Below are positions 43,302 through 53,105 of a stretch of DNA of 64,000 nt, piece by piece; the first letter of the stretch is position 1; the number at the start of each line of letters is the position of its first letter. Origin of the DNA: Tenacibaculum agarivorans (GTDB lineage: Bacteria > Bacteroidota > Bacteroidia > Flavobacteriales > Flavobacteriaceae); NCBI RefSeq assembly GCF_001936575.1, contig NZ_MSMP01000014.1:62001-126000 (forward strand). The letters run 5' to 3'. The translations under genes and the position numbers were made by a program. Under the pieces are notes generated by a model that saw only the letters and a list, made by a program, of their open reading frames with translations, searched no databases and was not told where the DNA came from.

Positions 43302-45443
43302 ATGAAAAAATACTTTTATTCATTTTTTCTAGTTTCATTGGCTTTTACCATTTCAATTCAAAGTCAAAATAAGCAAAGAAAAACTCAAAAGGGACATATT
43401 AATGAGAACAAGTTCAAACAACTTGAAGATCTTTTAGCTACTCCTAATGATAAACATACAGCTTCTGGTGCTCCTGGAAAAAATTATACTCAACAAAAGG
43501 TTGACTATTCAATGGACATCTTGCTAGATGATGAAAAACAAAGAATTACAGGTAGTGAACAAATTGTATATCACAATAACTCTGAAGATGAACTTCCGTA
43601 TTTATGGGTTCAATTAGACCAAAATATGAGGGCTGCAGACTCTAAAACTCCTGATATAACAACAAGTAAAGTTCCAAAAAATATAGATCAAAAAACGTTT
43701 AATCGTTTATTCTCTGAGAAGCCTTTTGATGGTGGATTTAAAATAACTAGTGTTACCAATGCAGATGGTAGTAATTTACCATATATCATCAACCAAACTA
43801 TGATGCGCATTAACTTACCAAAGCCTTTGGCTCCTGGTAATACATTTACTTTTAATATCAAATGGTGGTATAATATTAATAATCACAGAGTTCAAAGAGG
43901 TCGATCTGGATATGAACATTTTCCTGAAGACAATAATAATAACTATGTAATTGCGCAATTCTATCCAAGATTATGTGTATATGATAATGTAGAAGGATGG
44001 CAAAATGATCAATTTTGGGGTCGTAGTGAATTTGCTTTAGAATTCGGTGATTTCGATGTGAATATTACTGTACCAGCAGATCATATTTTAGGAGCTACTG
44101 GAGTTTTACAAAACGAAAGTGAAGTATTAACAAAAAAACAGCAAGAAAGATTAGCAAAAGCTAGAAAAACGTATGACAATCCTGTACTAATTGTTACACA
44201 AAAAGAAGCCGAAAAAACAGAAAAGAGCAAGTCTAAAAAAACAAAAACTTGGAAATTCTCTGCTAAAAATGTAAGAGATTATGCTTTTGCTACCTCAAGA
44301 AAATTTATTTGGGATGCGATGGCTGTGGACATTAATGGAAAAAATGTAATGGCGTATTCTTTATACTCAAAAGAAGCTAATCCTTTGTATGGAGATCATT
44401 CAACTAGAGCTGTTGCACAAACACTTAAAACTTACTCTAGATATACTTTTGATTACCCATATCACAAAGCTATCTCTGTAGATGGACAAATGGGGATGGA
44501 ATATCCTCAAATATGTTTTAATCCTGGTAGACCGAATCCTGATGGAACATACTCGGATAGAACAAAGTATTTAATGATAAAAGTAACTGTTCATGAAGTT
44601 GGACATAACTTCTTTCCGATGATTGTAAATTCAGACGAGAGAAAATGGACTTGGATGGATGAAGGATTGAATTCTTTTATGGAAATGCAGGCTGAATTAG
44701 ATTATGATCCTAATTTTCCTTTAGTAAGAGGGCTACCTAAGAATATTATAAAATATATGGATGGCAATCAATCAACAATTGCCCCTATTATGTCTAAAGG
44801 TGATCATGTATACAGCTTTGGTAATAATGCTTATGGAAAACCTGCTACTGCATTATATATTCTTAGAAATACAATTATGGGACCAGAATTATTTGATTAT
44901 GCGTTCCAAACGTATTCGAAGCGTTGGAAGTTTAAACACCCTACTCCTGCTGATTTCTTTAGAACTATGGAAGATGCTTCTGCAATGGACTTAGATTGGT
45001 TTTGGAGAGGTTGGTTTTATACTACCGATGTAACTGATATTGGAATAAAAGGAGTAAAAAAATTCTATACTAAACCTAATGGTAATTCTGTTGAATTTGT
45101 TGAAGATACTACGGAAGGGTTACAATTTGGAAAGGATAAAAACCCTAAATCTAAATATCATTATGAAATTACCTATAACAAACCTGGAGGGTTAGTAATG
45201 CCTATTATTGTTGAATTTACTTATAATGATGGAACAAAAGAAAGAAAGAAATATCCTGCTCAAATTTGGAGATTAAATGATAATGAAGTAACCAAAGTTT
45301 TTTCTTCAGATAAAGAAATTAAGAATATTGAAATAGATCCAGATCTTGAAACGGCTGATGTAGATACCTCAAATAACAATTGGCCTGCAAAAGAAAATAA
45401 TAAATTTCAAAATTTTAAAAACAAAATAAAAGGGCAGCCTTAA
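43302..45443 (+). CDS. M1 family metallopeptidase A
   Basis: A 713-residue exported aminopeptidase-like gluzincin. The signal peptide ends near SIQSQ. The zinc motif HEVGHNFFPMIVNSDERKWT, with the third ligand Glu in WMDEGLNSF, lies near 430-455. An exopeptidase-type segment DGQMGMEYPQICF precedes it. The barrel-like N-terminal domain carries YLWVQLDQNMRA. It is about 60% similar by eye to the next gene, so a tandem duplication. A periplasmic or secreted role in peptide degradation is expected. Confidence 0.92.
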   Translation: MKKYFYSFFLVSLAFTISIQSQNKQRKTQKGHINENKFKQLEDLLATPNDKHTASGAPGKNYTQQKVDYSMDILLDDEKQRITGSEQIVYHNNSEDELPYLWVQLDQNMRAADSKTPDITTSKVPKNIDQKTFNRLFSEKPFDGGFKITSVTNADGSNLPYIINQTMMRINLPKPLAPGNTFTFNIKWWYNINNHRVQRGRSGYEHFPEDNNNNYVIAQFYPRLCVYDNVEGWQNDQFWGRSEFALEFGDFDVNITVPADHILGATGVLQNESEVLTKKQQERLAKARKTYDNPVLIVTQKEAEKTEKSKSKKTKTWKFSAKNVRDYAFATSRKFIWDAMAVDINGKNVMAYSLYSKEANPLYGDHSTRAVAQTLKTYSRYTFDYPYHKAISVDGQMGMEYPQICFNPGRPNPDGTYSDRTKYLMIKVTVHEVGHNFFPMIVNSDERKWTWMDEGLNSFMEMQAELDYDPNFPLVRGLPKNIIKYMDGNQSTIAPIMSKGDHVYSFGNNAYGKPATALYILRNTIMGPELFDYAFQTYSKRWKFKHPTPADFFRTMEDASAMDLDWFWRGWFYTTDVTDIGIKGVKKFYTKPNGNSVEFVEDTTEGLQFGKDKNPKSKYHYEITYNKPGGLVMPIIVEFTYNDGTKERKKYPAQIWRLNDNEVTKVFSSDKEIKNIEIDPDLETADVDTSNNNWPAKENNKFQNFKNKIKGQP

Positions 45444-45456
45444 AACTTGGAATCCA

Positions 45457-45506
45457 ATAATACGTTTATTCTAATTTTTATATAGAATTTAGAATAAACG
45501 TATTAT
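45457..45506. repeat. Perfect 18-bp inverted repeat between M1 genes
   Basis: ATAATACGTTTATTCTAA (45457-45474) is repeated in inverse at 45489-45506 with a 14-nt loop. It lacks a clear U-run, so it could be a terminator for peptidase A or a regulatory hairpin for peptidase B. Confidence 0.75.
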
Positions 45507-45563
45507 CAATTAACTTTATTTACATTACTTTTAATGATAATTTTTAAATCTAGATACTACATA

Positions 45564-47786
45564 ATGAAAAAGTCTTACTCTATTTTAATGTCTCTACTGC
45601 TCATATCAGCATCTTTATTTGCACAAGAGACTGAAAAAAAATCACAAGGACATGTCGATGACAATAAGTTTAGGCAACTAAAAGATGTTTTGGCTACTCC
45701 AAATTCACAAAGAACAGCTTCTGGTGCTCCGGGTCATGAATACACGCAACAAAAAGTTGACTATGTAATGGACATTAAAATTGATGAAGCAAATAATAAA
45801 TTATATGGAGATGAAACTATCACATACCATAACCGATCTAAAGATCATTTAGAGTATTTATGGGTGCAATTAGATCAAAACATGAGGGCTTCAGATTCGC
45901 AAACTCCTTTAGCTGAATCAAAAGGTGCTAGCGGATTTCAAACTCCAGCACAATTTGTTAAAGACAATTTAGGCAAAAAGAAGGACTTCGGATTTAAAAT
46001 AGAAGCTGTAAAATATGAAGATGGAAGAGATTTATCGCACACCATTAATAAAACAATGATGCGTATTAATCTTACAAATCCATTAGTTCCAGGAGCTAAA
46101 TTTACATTTAAAATTAAATGGAATTATTTAATTAATGATATTAATGTTGATGGTGGTAGATCAGGTATTGAAACTTTTCCTGATGGAAATGTAAACTATA
46201 CTATTGCTCAATTTTTCCCAAGATTATGTGTATATGATAATGTGGAAGGGTGGCAAAATATGCAATTCTGGGGTCGTAGTGAATTTGCCTTAGAATTTGG
46301 TGATTATGATGTAAAAATTACCGTACCTGCTGATCATATTTTAGATGCAACAGGAGAACTTCAAAATGAAAAAGATGTATTGACTAAAGAGCAACGTAAG
46401 CGTTTAGAAAAAGCCAGAACATCTTATAAAGATCCTGTATTTATCGTAACTCAAGCTGAAGCTGAGAAAAACGAAAAAAAGAGAACAACTAATACTAAAA
46501 CTTGGCACTTTAAAGCTAAGAATGTACGTGATTATGCTTTTGCTTCTTCTAGAAAATATATTTGGGATGCAATGGCTGTTAAGATTAATGGAAAGACTGT
46601 AATGGCTGTTTCTTTATATCCAAAAGAAGGTAATCCTTTATGGGAAGAGCACTCTACTAGAGTTGTAGCTAATACCTTAGAAGAGTATTCTAAATTAACA
46701 TTCGACTACCCATATCCTAAAGCAATTTCTGTACACTCTGAAAGACAAGGTATGGAATATCCTATGATTTGTTTTAACTATGGACGCCCTGAGGCTGATG
46801 GAACTTACTCTGAACGTGTAAAAAGAGGAATGATTGGAGTTATTACTCATGAGGTAGGACATAACTTCTTCCCTATGATTGTAAACTCTGATGAACGCCA
46901 ATGGACGTGGATGGATGAAGGAATTAATTCTTTTGTAGAAACATTAGCAGAATTAGATTATGATCCTAATTTTAACACTGGAAACTTACCTAAAGATATT
47001 GTAAGATATATGAGTTTAGGTCATGAAAATTTATCTCCAATCATGTCTCAAGGTGATTATGTAAAGAATTTCGGACCTAATGCGTATACAAAGCCAGCTG
47101 CTGGTTTATATTTATTACGTCAAACCATTATGGGACCTGAGCTTTTCGATTTTGCTTTTAGAACGTATTCTAAACGTTGGATGTTTAAACACCCTACTCC
47201 TGCAGATTTCTTTAGATCTATGGAAGATGCTTCTGGAATGGATTTAGATTGGTTTTGGAGAGGTTGGTTCTACACTACAGACTATTGTGATATAGGCATA
47301 AAAGAAGTAAAGCCGATATACCTTACAGATAAGCCTAACGAAAGAACGAAAAAGCTTCAAGAGCAATATCCTGGTTACTTTGCTCGTTTAGGAAAATTAA
47401 TATTTTTAACTACCAATAAAGCTGACCAAAATTCAACTGATTTAGATAATTACATCAATGAATTACCTGCTGACAAAAAATCATCAATCAAGAGTTTACC
47501 AAAATATATGTACCAAGTAGAGTTTGAAAAACCTGGTGGATTGGTAATGCCAATTATAGTGGAATTAACTTATGCTGATGGAACAAAAAAACGTGAAAAG
47601 TTCCCTGCTGAGATATGGAGAAAAGACGATAACCAAGTGTTTAGAGTATTTTCATCTGATAAAGAAATTAAAAGTTTCATGGTTGACCCTGATTTAGAAA
47701 CTGCAGATATAGATTCTTCTAACAATAGTTGGCCTAAGAATACTGAAAGTAAATTCGATAGTTTTAAAAATAAAGCAAAAAATTAA
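45564..47786 (+). CDS. M1 family metallopeptidase B
   Basis: A 740-residue paralogue of the upstream peptidase with a signal peptide (ending ASLFAQ). The zinc site is HEVGHNFFPMIVNSDERQWT then WMDEGINSF. Compared with peptidase A it has an insertion of roughly 35 residues near 600-650 (after VKPIYLTDKPNERTKKLQEQ). An upstream in-frame ATG at 45534 would place ten residues before the signal peptide, so 45564 is preferred. A strong terminator follows. Confidence 0.92.
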   Translation: MKKSYSILMSLLLISASLFAQETEKKSQGHVDDNKFRQLKDVLATPNSQRTASGAPGHEYTQQKVDYVMDIKIDEANNKLYGDETITYHNRSKDHLEYLWVQLDQNMRASDSQTPLAESKGASGFQTPAQFVKDNLGKKKDFGFKIEAVKYEDGRDLSHTINKTMMRINLTNPLVPGAKFTFKIKWNYLINDINVDGGRSGIETFPDGNVNYTIAQFFPRLCVYDNVEGWQNMQFWGRSEFALEFGDYDVKITVPADHILDATGELQNEKDVLTKEQRKRLEKARTSYKDPVFIVTQAEAEKNEKKRTTNTKTWHFKAKNVRDYAFASSRKYIWDAMAVKINGKTVMAVSLYPKEGNPLWEEHSTRVVANTLEEYSKLTFDYPYPKAISVHSERQGMEYPMICFNYGRPEADGTYSERVKRGMIGVITHEVGHNFFPMIVNSDERQWTWMDEGINSFVETLAELDYDPNFNTGNLPKDIVRYMSLGHENLSPIMSQGDYVKNFGPNAYTKPAAGLYLLRQTIMGPELFDFAFRTYSKRWMFKHPTPADFFRSMEDASGMDLDWFWRGWFYTTDYCDIGIKEVKPIYLTDKPNERTKKLQEQYPGYFARLGKLIFLTTNKADQNSTDLDNYINELPADKKSSIKSLPKYMYQVEFEKPGGLVMPIIVELTYADGTKKREKFPAEIWRKDDNQVFRVFSSDKEIKSFMVDPDLETADIDSSNNSWPKNTESKFDSFKNKAKN

Positions 47787-47810
47787 TTTCAGTTTAAACT
47801 AATAATAACA

Positions 47811-47842
47811 AAAAAACCGCAATGTAAACATTGCGGTTTTTT
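47811..47842 (+). terminator. Terminator after M1 peptidase B
   Basis: AAAAAACCGCAATGT (47811-47825) and ACATTGCGGTTTTTT (47828-47842). Confidence 0.9.
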
Positions 47843-47873
47843 TAGTAGTAATTAATTTAATCTATAAAATGTG

Positions 47874-47899
47874 ATGCTATTACTTTAGGTTAATAGCAT
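47874..47899. other. Stem-loop upstream of the thr leader
   Basis: ATGCTATTA (47874-47882) and TAATAGCAT (47891-47899), 8-nt loop. No T-run. Its role is unknown. The rest of 47900-48055 shows no supported feature. Confidence 0.4.
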
Positions 47900-48059
47900 T
47901 ACGAAGTTATAAAATTCTACCTTATGTATTTCATAAAGCATTCGTATTTATGAAAAAATTAAGAATAGAGACCTCATTTTTAACTTTTAAAAATAATAAA
48001 ACCCATTCATTAAGATATCGTTAATAATTCTTTATTTTTCTTCACATATCATTGTTGTT

Positions 48060-48198
48060 TAGAAATAAATAGTACATTTACACCAATGAAAACGAGTAAG
48101 AAACATATAGCCATTACACATAATACTACTTCTGTATTAGAGTTTACTCGTACATTTATTTCTACAATTATTATTACCCTTTAGGGGGTTTATTTCTA
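48060..48198 (+). promoter_or_regulatory. Candidate thr operon attenuator region
   Basis: TAGAAATAAAT (48060-48070) is perfectly complementary to ATTTATTTCTA inside the leader peptide gene (48154-48164) and, over 10 bases, to TTTATTTCTA just after its stop (48189-48198). The two partners form a 12-bp direct repeat. Mutually exclusive pairings of this kind are what attenuation needs. A possible -7 element TACATTTA at 48073-48080 conflicts with the first segment being transcribed, so the start site must be mapped. Confidence 0.4.
48086..48184 (+). CDS. thrL: Threonine/isoleucine-rich leader peptide
   Basis: A 32-residue reading frame, ATG 48086 to TAG 48184, with eight Thr and six Ile, ending FISTIIITL. 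It lies 104 bp before the thrABC operon. The composition and position match amino-acid-biosynthesis leader peptides such as E. coli ThrL, where ribosome stalling at scarce Thr or Ile codons alters downstream RNA folding. The C-terminal Thr/Ile cluster sits just before the region expected to change structure. No homology to E. coli ThrL is claimed; the assignment rests on composition and context. Confidence 0.6.
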   Translation: MKTSKKHIAITHNTTSVLEFTRTFISTIIITL

Positions 48199-48288
48199 CA
48201 TATAATTTATAGTCCAATTACCTTTTTAAAAGTTTTAAAAAAGTAAAATTAAAAACAAACAATCACTCACTTATAAGTATTAATACAA

Positions 48289-50730
48289 ATGAAAGTCCTA
48301 AAATTCGGAGGTTCATCAGTTAAAAACCACCAAAATATCTCTAAGGTTTTAAACATTATTGAAGAAAAATCAAAAAACGATCAATTAATTGTTGTAGTGT
48401 CTGCCTTTGGAAAAACTACTGATAAGCTATTACAAAGTGCTGAGTTAGCAAAAAATAAAGATGATCACTATTTACAATTAATTCAAGAAATTGAAGATCA
48501 TCACTATGAAACTGTAAACAATTTAATTCATAACAATACAGAAAAAGTAACCCAAAAAGTTAATACTCTTTTTAATCAATTAAAAACCTTATACAAAGGT
48601 TGTTACTTATTAGAAGAATTAAGTCCTAAAGCAAAAGCCATAATTAGTAGTTTTGGAGAACGATTATCTTCATATATTATTTCTGAAGCTAGTAAACAAA
48701 CTATCAATACTACATTTAAAGATAGCCAAGAGTTAATTATTACAGATAATAATTACCTAAAAGCTCAAGTTGATTTTGAAACTACTTACAGTAATTGTTC
48801 TACTTATTTTAATGATCAAGGATTTCAAGTTGTAGTTTTACCTGGATTTATTGCTAAATGTTATAATGGTCAAACTACTACATTAGGAAGAGGAGGCTCA
48901 GATTACACTGCGTCTATCTATGCAGCTGCCATCCATGCAGAAGAATTACAAATTTGGACAGATGTTAGTGGTATGTTTACTGCTAACCCAGCAATTGTAA
49001 AACAGGCACAACCAATCCAGCATATTTCTTATCAAGAAGCAATGGAAATGTCACATTTTGGTGCAAAAGTTATTTACCCACCTACTATACAACCGGTAAG
49101 AGAAATGAGGATTCCTATTCTTGTAAAGAATACATTTAATCCTAATGATGAAGGTACATTAATTACACTAAACACTGATAAATCTAATCCAGTAAAAGGA
49201 ATCAGCTATATTGAAAATATCGCGTTATTAACTATAGAAGGTAGTGGAATGGTTGGAATTTCAGGAGTTTCTAAACGATTATTTGAAGCTCTTTCTGAAG
49301 ATGAAATCAATGTGATATTAATCACACAAGCTTCATCAGAGCATAATATCTGTGTAGCTGTTTTAGAAGAAGATGCGCAAAAAGCTAAAAACTCAATCAC
49401 TAAAAAGTTTGAAAGTGAAATTACTCAACATAAAATAGATCCTATTGCAATTGAAAAAGAAGTGAGTATTATAGCATTAGTTGGTGACAATATGAAAAAC
49501 CACCAAGGTTTAAGTGGTAAAATGTTCAGTTCTTTAGGAAAAAATAATGTAAATATTAGAGCTATCGCTCAAGGAGCTTCAGAGAAGAATATTTCAGCTG
49601 TAATTAAGCGATCTGATGCTAAAAAAGCATTAAACACCTTACATGAACAATTCTTTGGTGATCATGTAAAACAATTAAATCTTTTTGTTACGGGAGTTGG
49701 AAATGTTGGAAATCGTTTTTTAGCACAGTTACTACAACAAAAAGAATATCTACTTTCTCAATTGAAATTAAATATCAGAGTAGTTGGACTATCTAACTCA
49801 AGTAAAATGTATTTTGATGAGCAAGGAATAGATTTAGAAAACTGGAAACACTTATTATTAAATGAGGGAGAGTCAACAGGGCTACCATTATTTTTGGAAA
49901 AAGCTAAGCAATTAAACCTGAGAAATAGTGTTTTTGTAGATAACACTGCAAACGATAATGTCTCTAAAATGTATAAACATTATCTAGAAAACAATATTGC
50001 TGTAGTTACTTGTAATAAAATAGCATGTGCTTCAGAATTGAATAACTACAAAAATTTAAAAGCGATTTCCAAAAAATATAACGCACCTTTTTTATTCGAA
50101 ACAAATGTGGGAGCCGGTTTACCTATTATTGACACACTTAAAAATTTAGTTGCTTCAGGAGACAGAGTACGTAAAATCCAAGCAGTATTATCAGGAAGCT
50201 TAAACTTTGTTTTTAACAATTTTAATAGTAATACTACTTTTCATGATATTGTAACAAAAGCTCAAGAAGAAGGTTATACTGAACCTGATCCAAAAATTGA
50301 TTTAAGTGGTGTAGATGTTGCTCGTAAAATTCTAATCTTAGCTCGTGAGAGTGGTTTTGAATTAGAGCTATCTGACATTGAAAATCAGTCATTTTTACCA
50401 AGTGAAAGTTTACAAACCACTAATAACAATGATTTTTATCAAAGCTTAACGAAGTTTGAGTCACATTTTCAAGATATTTACACTAAAGCAAATGCTGAAA
50501 ATTGTAAATTGAAATATGTTGCTGAATTTGCTGATGGTAAAGCTAAAGTTGGATTAAAACATATACCACAAGACCACCCTTTTTACAATTTAGAGGGAAG
50601 TGACAATATTGTATTATTCTTTACAGATAGGTATCCTGTACAGCCTTTACAAATTAAAGGAGCTGGAGCTGGTGCAGAAGTAACTGCCTCTGGTATTTTT
50701 GCGGATGTAATTAGAGTAGCGAATAATTAA
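48289..50730 (+). CDS. thrA: Bifunctional aspartate kinase/homoserine dehydrogenase
   Basis: An 813-residue fusion enzyme for the first and third steps of threonine synthesis. The kinase domain opens with LKFGGSSVKN and has TTLGRGGSDYTA near 203. Two ACT regulatory domains follow (about 310-460). The homoserine dehydrogenase begins at the NAD(P)-binding LFVTGVGNVGNRFL (near 464) and includes TNVGAGLPIIDTLKNL and EEGYTEPDPKIDLSGVDVARK. The ACT domains imply feedback control by threonine, in addition to the leader peptide upstream. thrB follows after 101 bp. Confidence 0.97.
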   Translation: MKVLKFGGSSVKNHQNISKVLNIIEEKSKNDQLIVVVSAFGKTTDKLLQSAELAKNKDDHYLQLIQEIEDHHYETVNNLIHNNTEKVTQKVNTLFNQLKTLYKGCYLLEELSPKAKAIISSFGERLSSYIISEASKQTINTTFKDSQELIITDNNYLKAQVDFETTYSNCSTYFNDQGFQVVVLPGFIAKCYNGQTTTLGRGGSDYTASIYAAAIHAEELQIWTDVSGMFTANPAIVKQAQPIQHISYQEAMEMSHFGAKVIYPPTIQPVREMRIPILVKNTFNPNDEGTLITLNTDKSNPVKGISYIENIALLTIEGSGMVGISGVSKRLFEALSEDEINVILITQASSEHNICVAVLEEDAQKAKNSITKKFESEITQHKIDPIAIEKEVSIIALVGDNMKNHQGLSGKMFSSLGKNNVNIRAIAQGASEKNISAVIKRSDAKKALNTLHEQFFGDHVKQLNLFVTGVGNVGNRFLAQLLQQKEYLLSQLKLNIRVVGLSNSSKMYFDEQGIDLENWKHLLLNEGESTGLPLFLEKAKQLNLRNSVFVDNTANDNVSKMYKHYLENNIAVVTCNKIACASELNNYKNLKAISKKYNAPFLFETNVGAGLPIIDTLKNLVASGDRVRKIQAVLSGSLNFVFNNFNSNTTFHDIVTKAQEEGYTEPDPKIDLSGVDVARKILILARESGFELELSDIENQSFLPSESLQTTNNNDFYQSLTKFESHFQDIYTKANAENCKLKYVAEFADGKAKVGLKHIPQDHPFYNLEGSDNIVLFFTDRYPVQPLQIKGAGAGAEVTASGIFADVIRVANN

Positions 50731-50831
50731 GAAGTTAGAAGAAAAATACTAGTTTTAAATCTACAAGTAGTAATTAACTACAATTAAACTTCAATAATTA
50801 ATAACTTCTACCAACAATTGAAAAGTAACAA

Positions 50832-51761
50832 ATGAATCAAATAAAAATATTTTCGCCTGCTACTGTAGCTAACGTATCTTGTGGATTTGATTGTTTAGGT
50901 TTTGCTGTAAATGATCTTGGAGATACTATGACATTTACAAAAACAAGCGATAAATCAATAAAAATCACCGATATTCAAGGTGCCGACTTACCATATAATA
51001 TTCAAAAAAATGCAGCTGGTGCAGTAGTTTTAGCAATGTTAGAAAAACACCCTGTAGATTTTGGGTTAGAGATTATTATACATAAAGGTTTTGCTCCAGG
51101 AAGTGGATTAGGCAGTAGCGCTGCTAGTTCAGCCGGTGCTGCTTTTGCTATTAATGAATTATTAGGGAAACCATTCACAGAACTTGAATTAACAAAGTTT
51201 GCTATGATTGGCGAAGAAGTGGCTTGTGGATCACCAATAGCAGATAATGTTGCTGCTGCTATACATGGTGGTTTTATCTTGGTTCAACGCTATGATCCTT
51301 TGGCAATCATTAAAATTCCGGTACCTAAAGAGTTAATGTTAGTTGCCATACACCCTCAGGTTGAAGTAAAAACAAAAGATGCTCGAGAAGTACTTCCTTC
51401 AAAAATTCCTCTAGAAGATGCTGTCACACAATGGGCCAATGTTGGAGGATTAATCAGCGGATTGTATTCTAATGATTATAAAGTAATAGCAGATTCTTTA
51501 TGTGATGTAATTGTAGAACCCGCAAGAAAACATCTTATACCTCATTTTGATACTGTAAAAAATGCTGCACAAGAAGCTGGCGCATTAAGTGCAGGAATAT
51601 CTGGTTCTGGACCTACAATCTTTGCCTTATGCAAAGGTGAATCTATAGCTAAAAAAGTTTTCAAAGCTATTGAAGGAGTTTATTCCAATACAAACATTGA
51701 CTTTACCATGGTCTATTCAAAAATTAATACACAAGGTGTAACTATACTAGAAAAAAACTAA
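50832..51761 (+). CDS. thrB: Homoserine kinase
   Basis: A 309-residue GHMP kinase that phosphorylates homoserine with ATP. The GHMP motif is PGSGLGSSAASSAGAAFA (near 95-112), and the N-terminal SPATVANVSCGFDCLGFA and C-terminal LSAGISGSGPTIFAL are family signatures. Its stop and the thrC start are 2 bp apart, so the two genes are coupled. Confidence 0.97.
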   Translation: MNQIKIFSPATVANVSCGFDCLGFAVNDLGDTMTFTKTSDKSIKITDIQGADLPYNIQKNAAGAVVLAMLEKHPVDFGLEIIIHKGFAPGSGLGSSAASSAGAAFAINELLGKPFTELELTKFAMIGEEVACGSPIADNVAAAIHGGFILVQRYDPLAIIKIPVPKELMLVAIHPQVEVKTKDAREVLPSKIPLEDAVTQWANVGGLISGLYSNDYKVIADSLCDVIVEPARKHLIPHFDTVKNAAQEAGALSAGISGSGPTIFALCKGESIAKKVFKAIEGVYSNTNIDFTMVYSKINTQGVTILEKN

Positions 51762-51763
51762 CT

Positions 51764-53047
51764 ATGAAGTATTTCAGTTTAAACCAAAAAGCCCCATCTG
51801 TTTCATTTCGAGAAGCTGTTGTAAATGGACTAGCTCCAGATAGAGGATTATATTTTCCTGAGCAAATCACTCCTCTACCTGAAGATTTTATTGAAAATAT
51901 TGATCAATACTCTAATGAAGAAATAGCCTTTAAAGCTATTCAACAATTCATTGGAGATGAAATTCCAGAAGAAACTCTAAAAACCATCGTCGCAGAAACT
52001 ATAAATTTTGATTTTCCAGTTGTACCTGTAGAAGATAACATTGGAACTTTAGAATTATTTCATGGTCCTACTCTAGCTTTCAAAGATGTAGGTGCACGTT
52101 TTATGGCTAGATGTTTAGGGCATTTCAATCAACAAAATCCTAAAAAAGTAACTGTTTTAGTAGCTACTTCAGGAGATACTGGTGGTGCAGTTGCTAATGG
52201 ATTTCTAGGAGTTAAAGGTGTTGAAGTCGTAATTTTATATCCTAGTGGAAAAGTAAGCGATATTCAAGAAAAGCAATTAACTACTCTTGGACAAAACATT
52301 ACTGCACTTGAGGTAAATGGTGTTTTCGACGATTGTCAAGATATGGTAAAAACAGCTTTTTTAGATGATGAAATTCAACGTATATTAACTTCTGCAAACT
52401 CAATAAATGTTGCACGTTGGTTACCACAAATGTTTTACTATTTCTTTGCTTATAAACAACTGTATAGACAACATAAACATATTGTTTTTTCAGTACCTAG
52501 TGGAAATTTTGGAAATATTTGTGCAGGAATGATGGCCCAAAAATTAGGTTTACCAATACACCATTTTATAGCTGCAACCAATGTAAATGATACTGTTCCT
52601 AAGTATATGGAAAATGGTACTTATGAAGCTAAAGCCTCTAAAGCTACTATTTCTAATGCTATGGATGTAGGAAATCCAAGTAATTTTATTCGTATTCAAC
52701 AACTTTTTGATCATAGTTTTGAACATTTAAAGTCTCATTTTTCATCATTTTCTTTCTCAGATGAAGCTACAAAGGATGTTATGAAACGTGTCTATCAAAA
52801 ATCAAGTTATGTTACAGATCCGCATGGTGCTGTTGGATATTTAGGGCTAGAAACTTATGCTTTAAAAGATGATGAATTTGGAGTCTTTTTAGAAACTGCC
52901 CATCCAGTTAAGTTTTTAGATGTAGTTGAAGAAACTTTAGATAAAAAGATTGATATTCCAAAAGATATTGAAGCTATTATACAAAAAGAGAAAAAATCAA
53001 TTCATATCAGTACATACGAAGAATTAAAATCATTCTTAAACCAGTAA
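51764..53047 (+). CDS. thrC: Threonine synthase
   Basis: A 427-residue PLP enzyme converting O-phosphohomoserine to threonine. The PLP lysine is in HGPTLAFKDVGARFM (near 90-104), and ATSGDTGGAVANGF and SVPSGNFGNICAG bind substrate and phosphate. The N-terminal YFSLNQKAPSVSFREAVVNG matches the fungal/enterobacterial-type subfamily. It is the last gene of thrABC, closed by a strong terminator. Confidence 0.97.
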   Translation: MKYFSLNQKAPSVSFREAVVNGLAPDRGLYFPEQITPLPEDFIENIDQYSNEEIAFKAIQQFIGDEIPEETLKTIVAETINFDFPVVPVEDNIGTLELFHGPTLAFKDVGARFMARCLGHFNQQNPKKVTVLVATSGDTGGAVANGFLGVKGVEVVILYPSGKVSDIQEKQLTTLGQNITALEVNGVFDDCQDMVKTAFLDDEIQRILTSANSINVARWLPQMFYYFFAYKQLYRQHKHIVFSVPSGNFGNICAGMMAQKLGLPIHHFIAATNVNDTVPKYMENGTYEAKASKATISNAMDVGNPSNFIRIQQLFDHSFEHLKSHFSSFSFSDEATKDVMKRVYQKSSYVTDPHGAVGYLGLETYALKDDEFGVFLETAHPVKFLDVVEETLDKKIDIPKDIEAIIQKEKKSIHISTYEELKSFLNQ

Positions 53048-53050
53048 AAT

Positions 53051-53086
53051 AAAAAATCCTAGAACATTTAAGTTCTAGGATTTTTT
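53051..53086. terminator. Terminator of thrABC
   Basis: AAAAAATCCTAGAAC (53051-53065) and GTTCTAGGATTTTTT (53072-53086). It also faces the convergent gene. Confidence 0.9.
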
Positions 53087-53105
53087 ATATCTATTCTTTA
53101 CTTAT

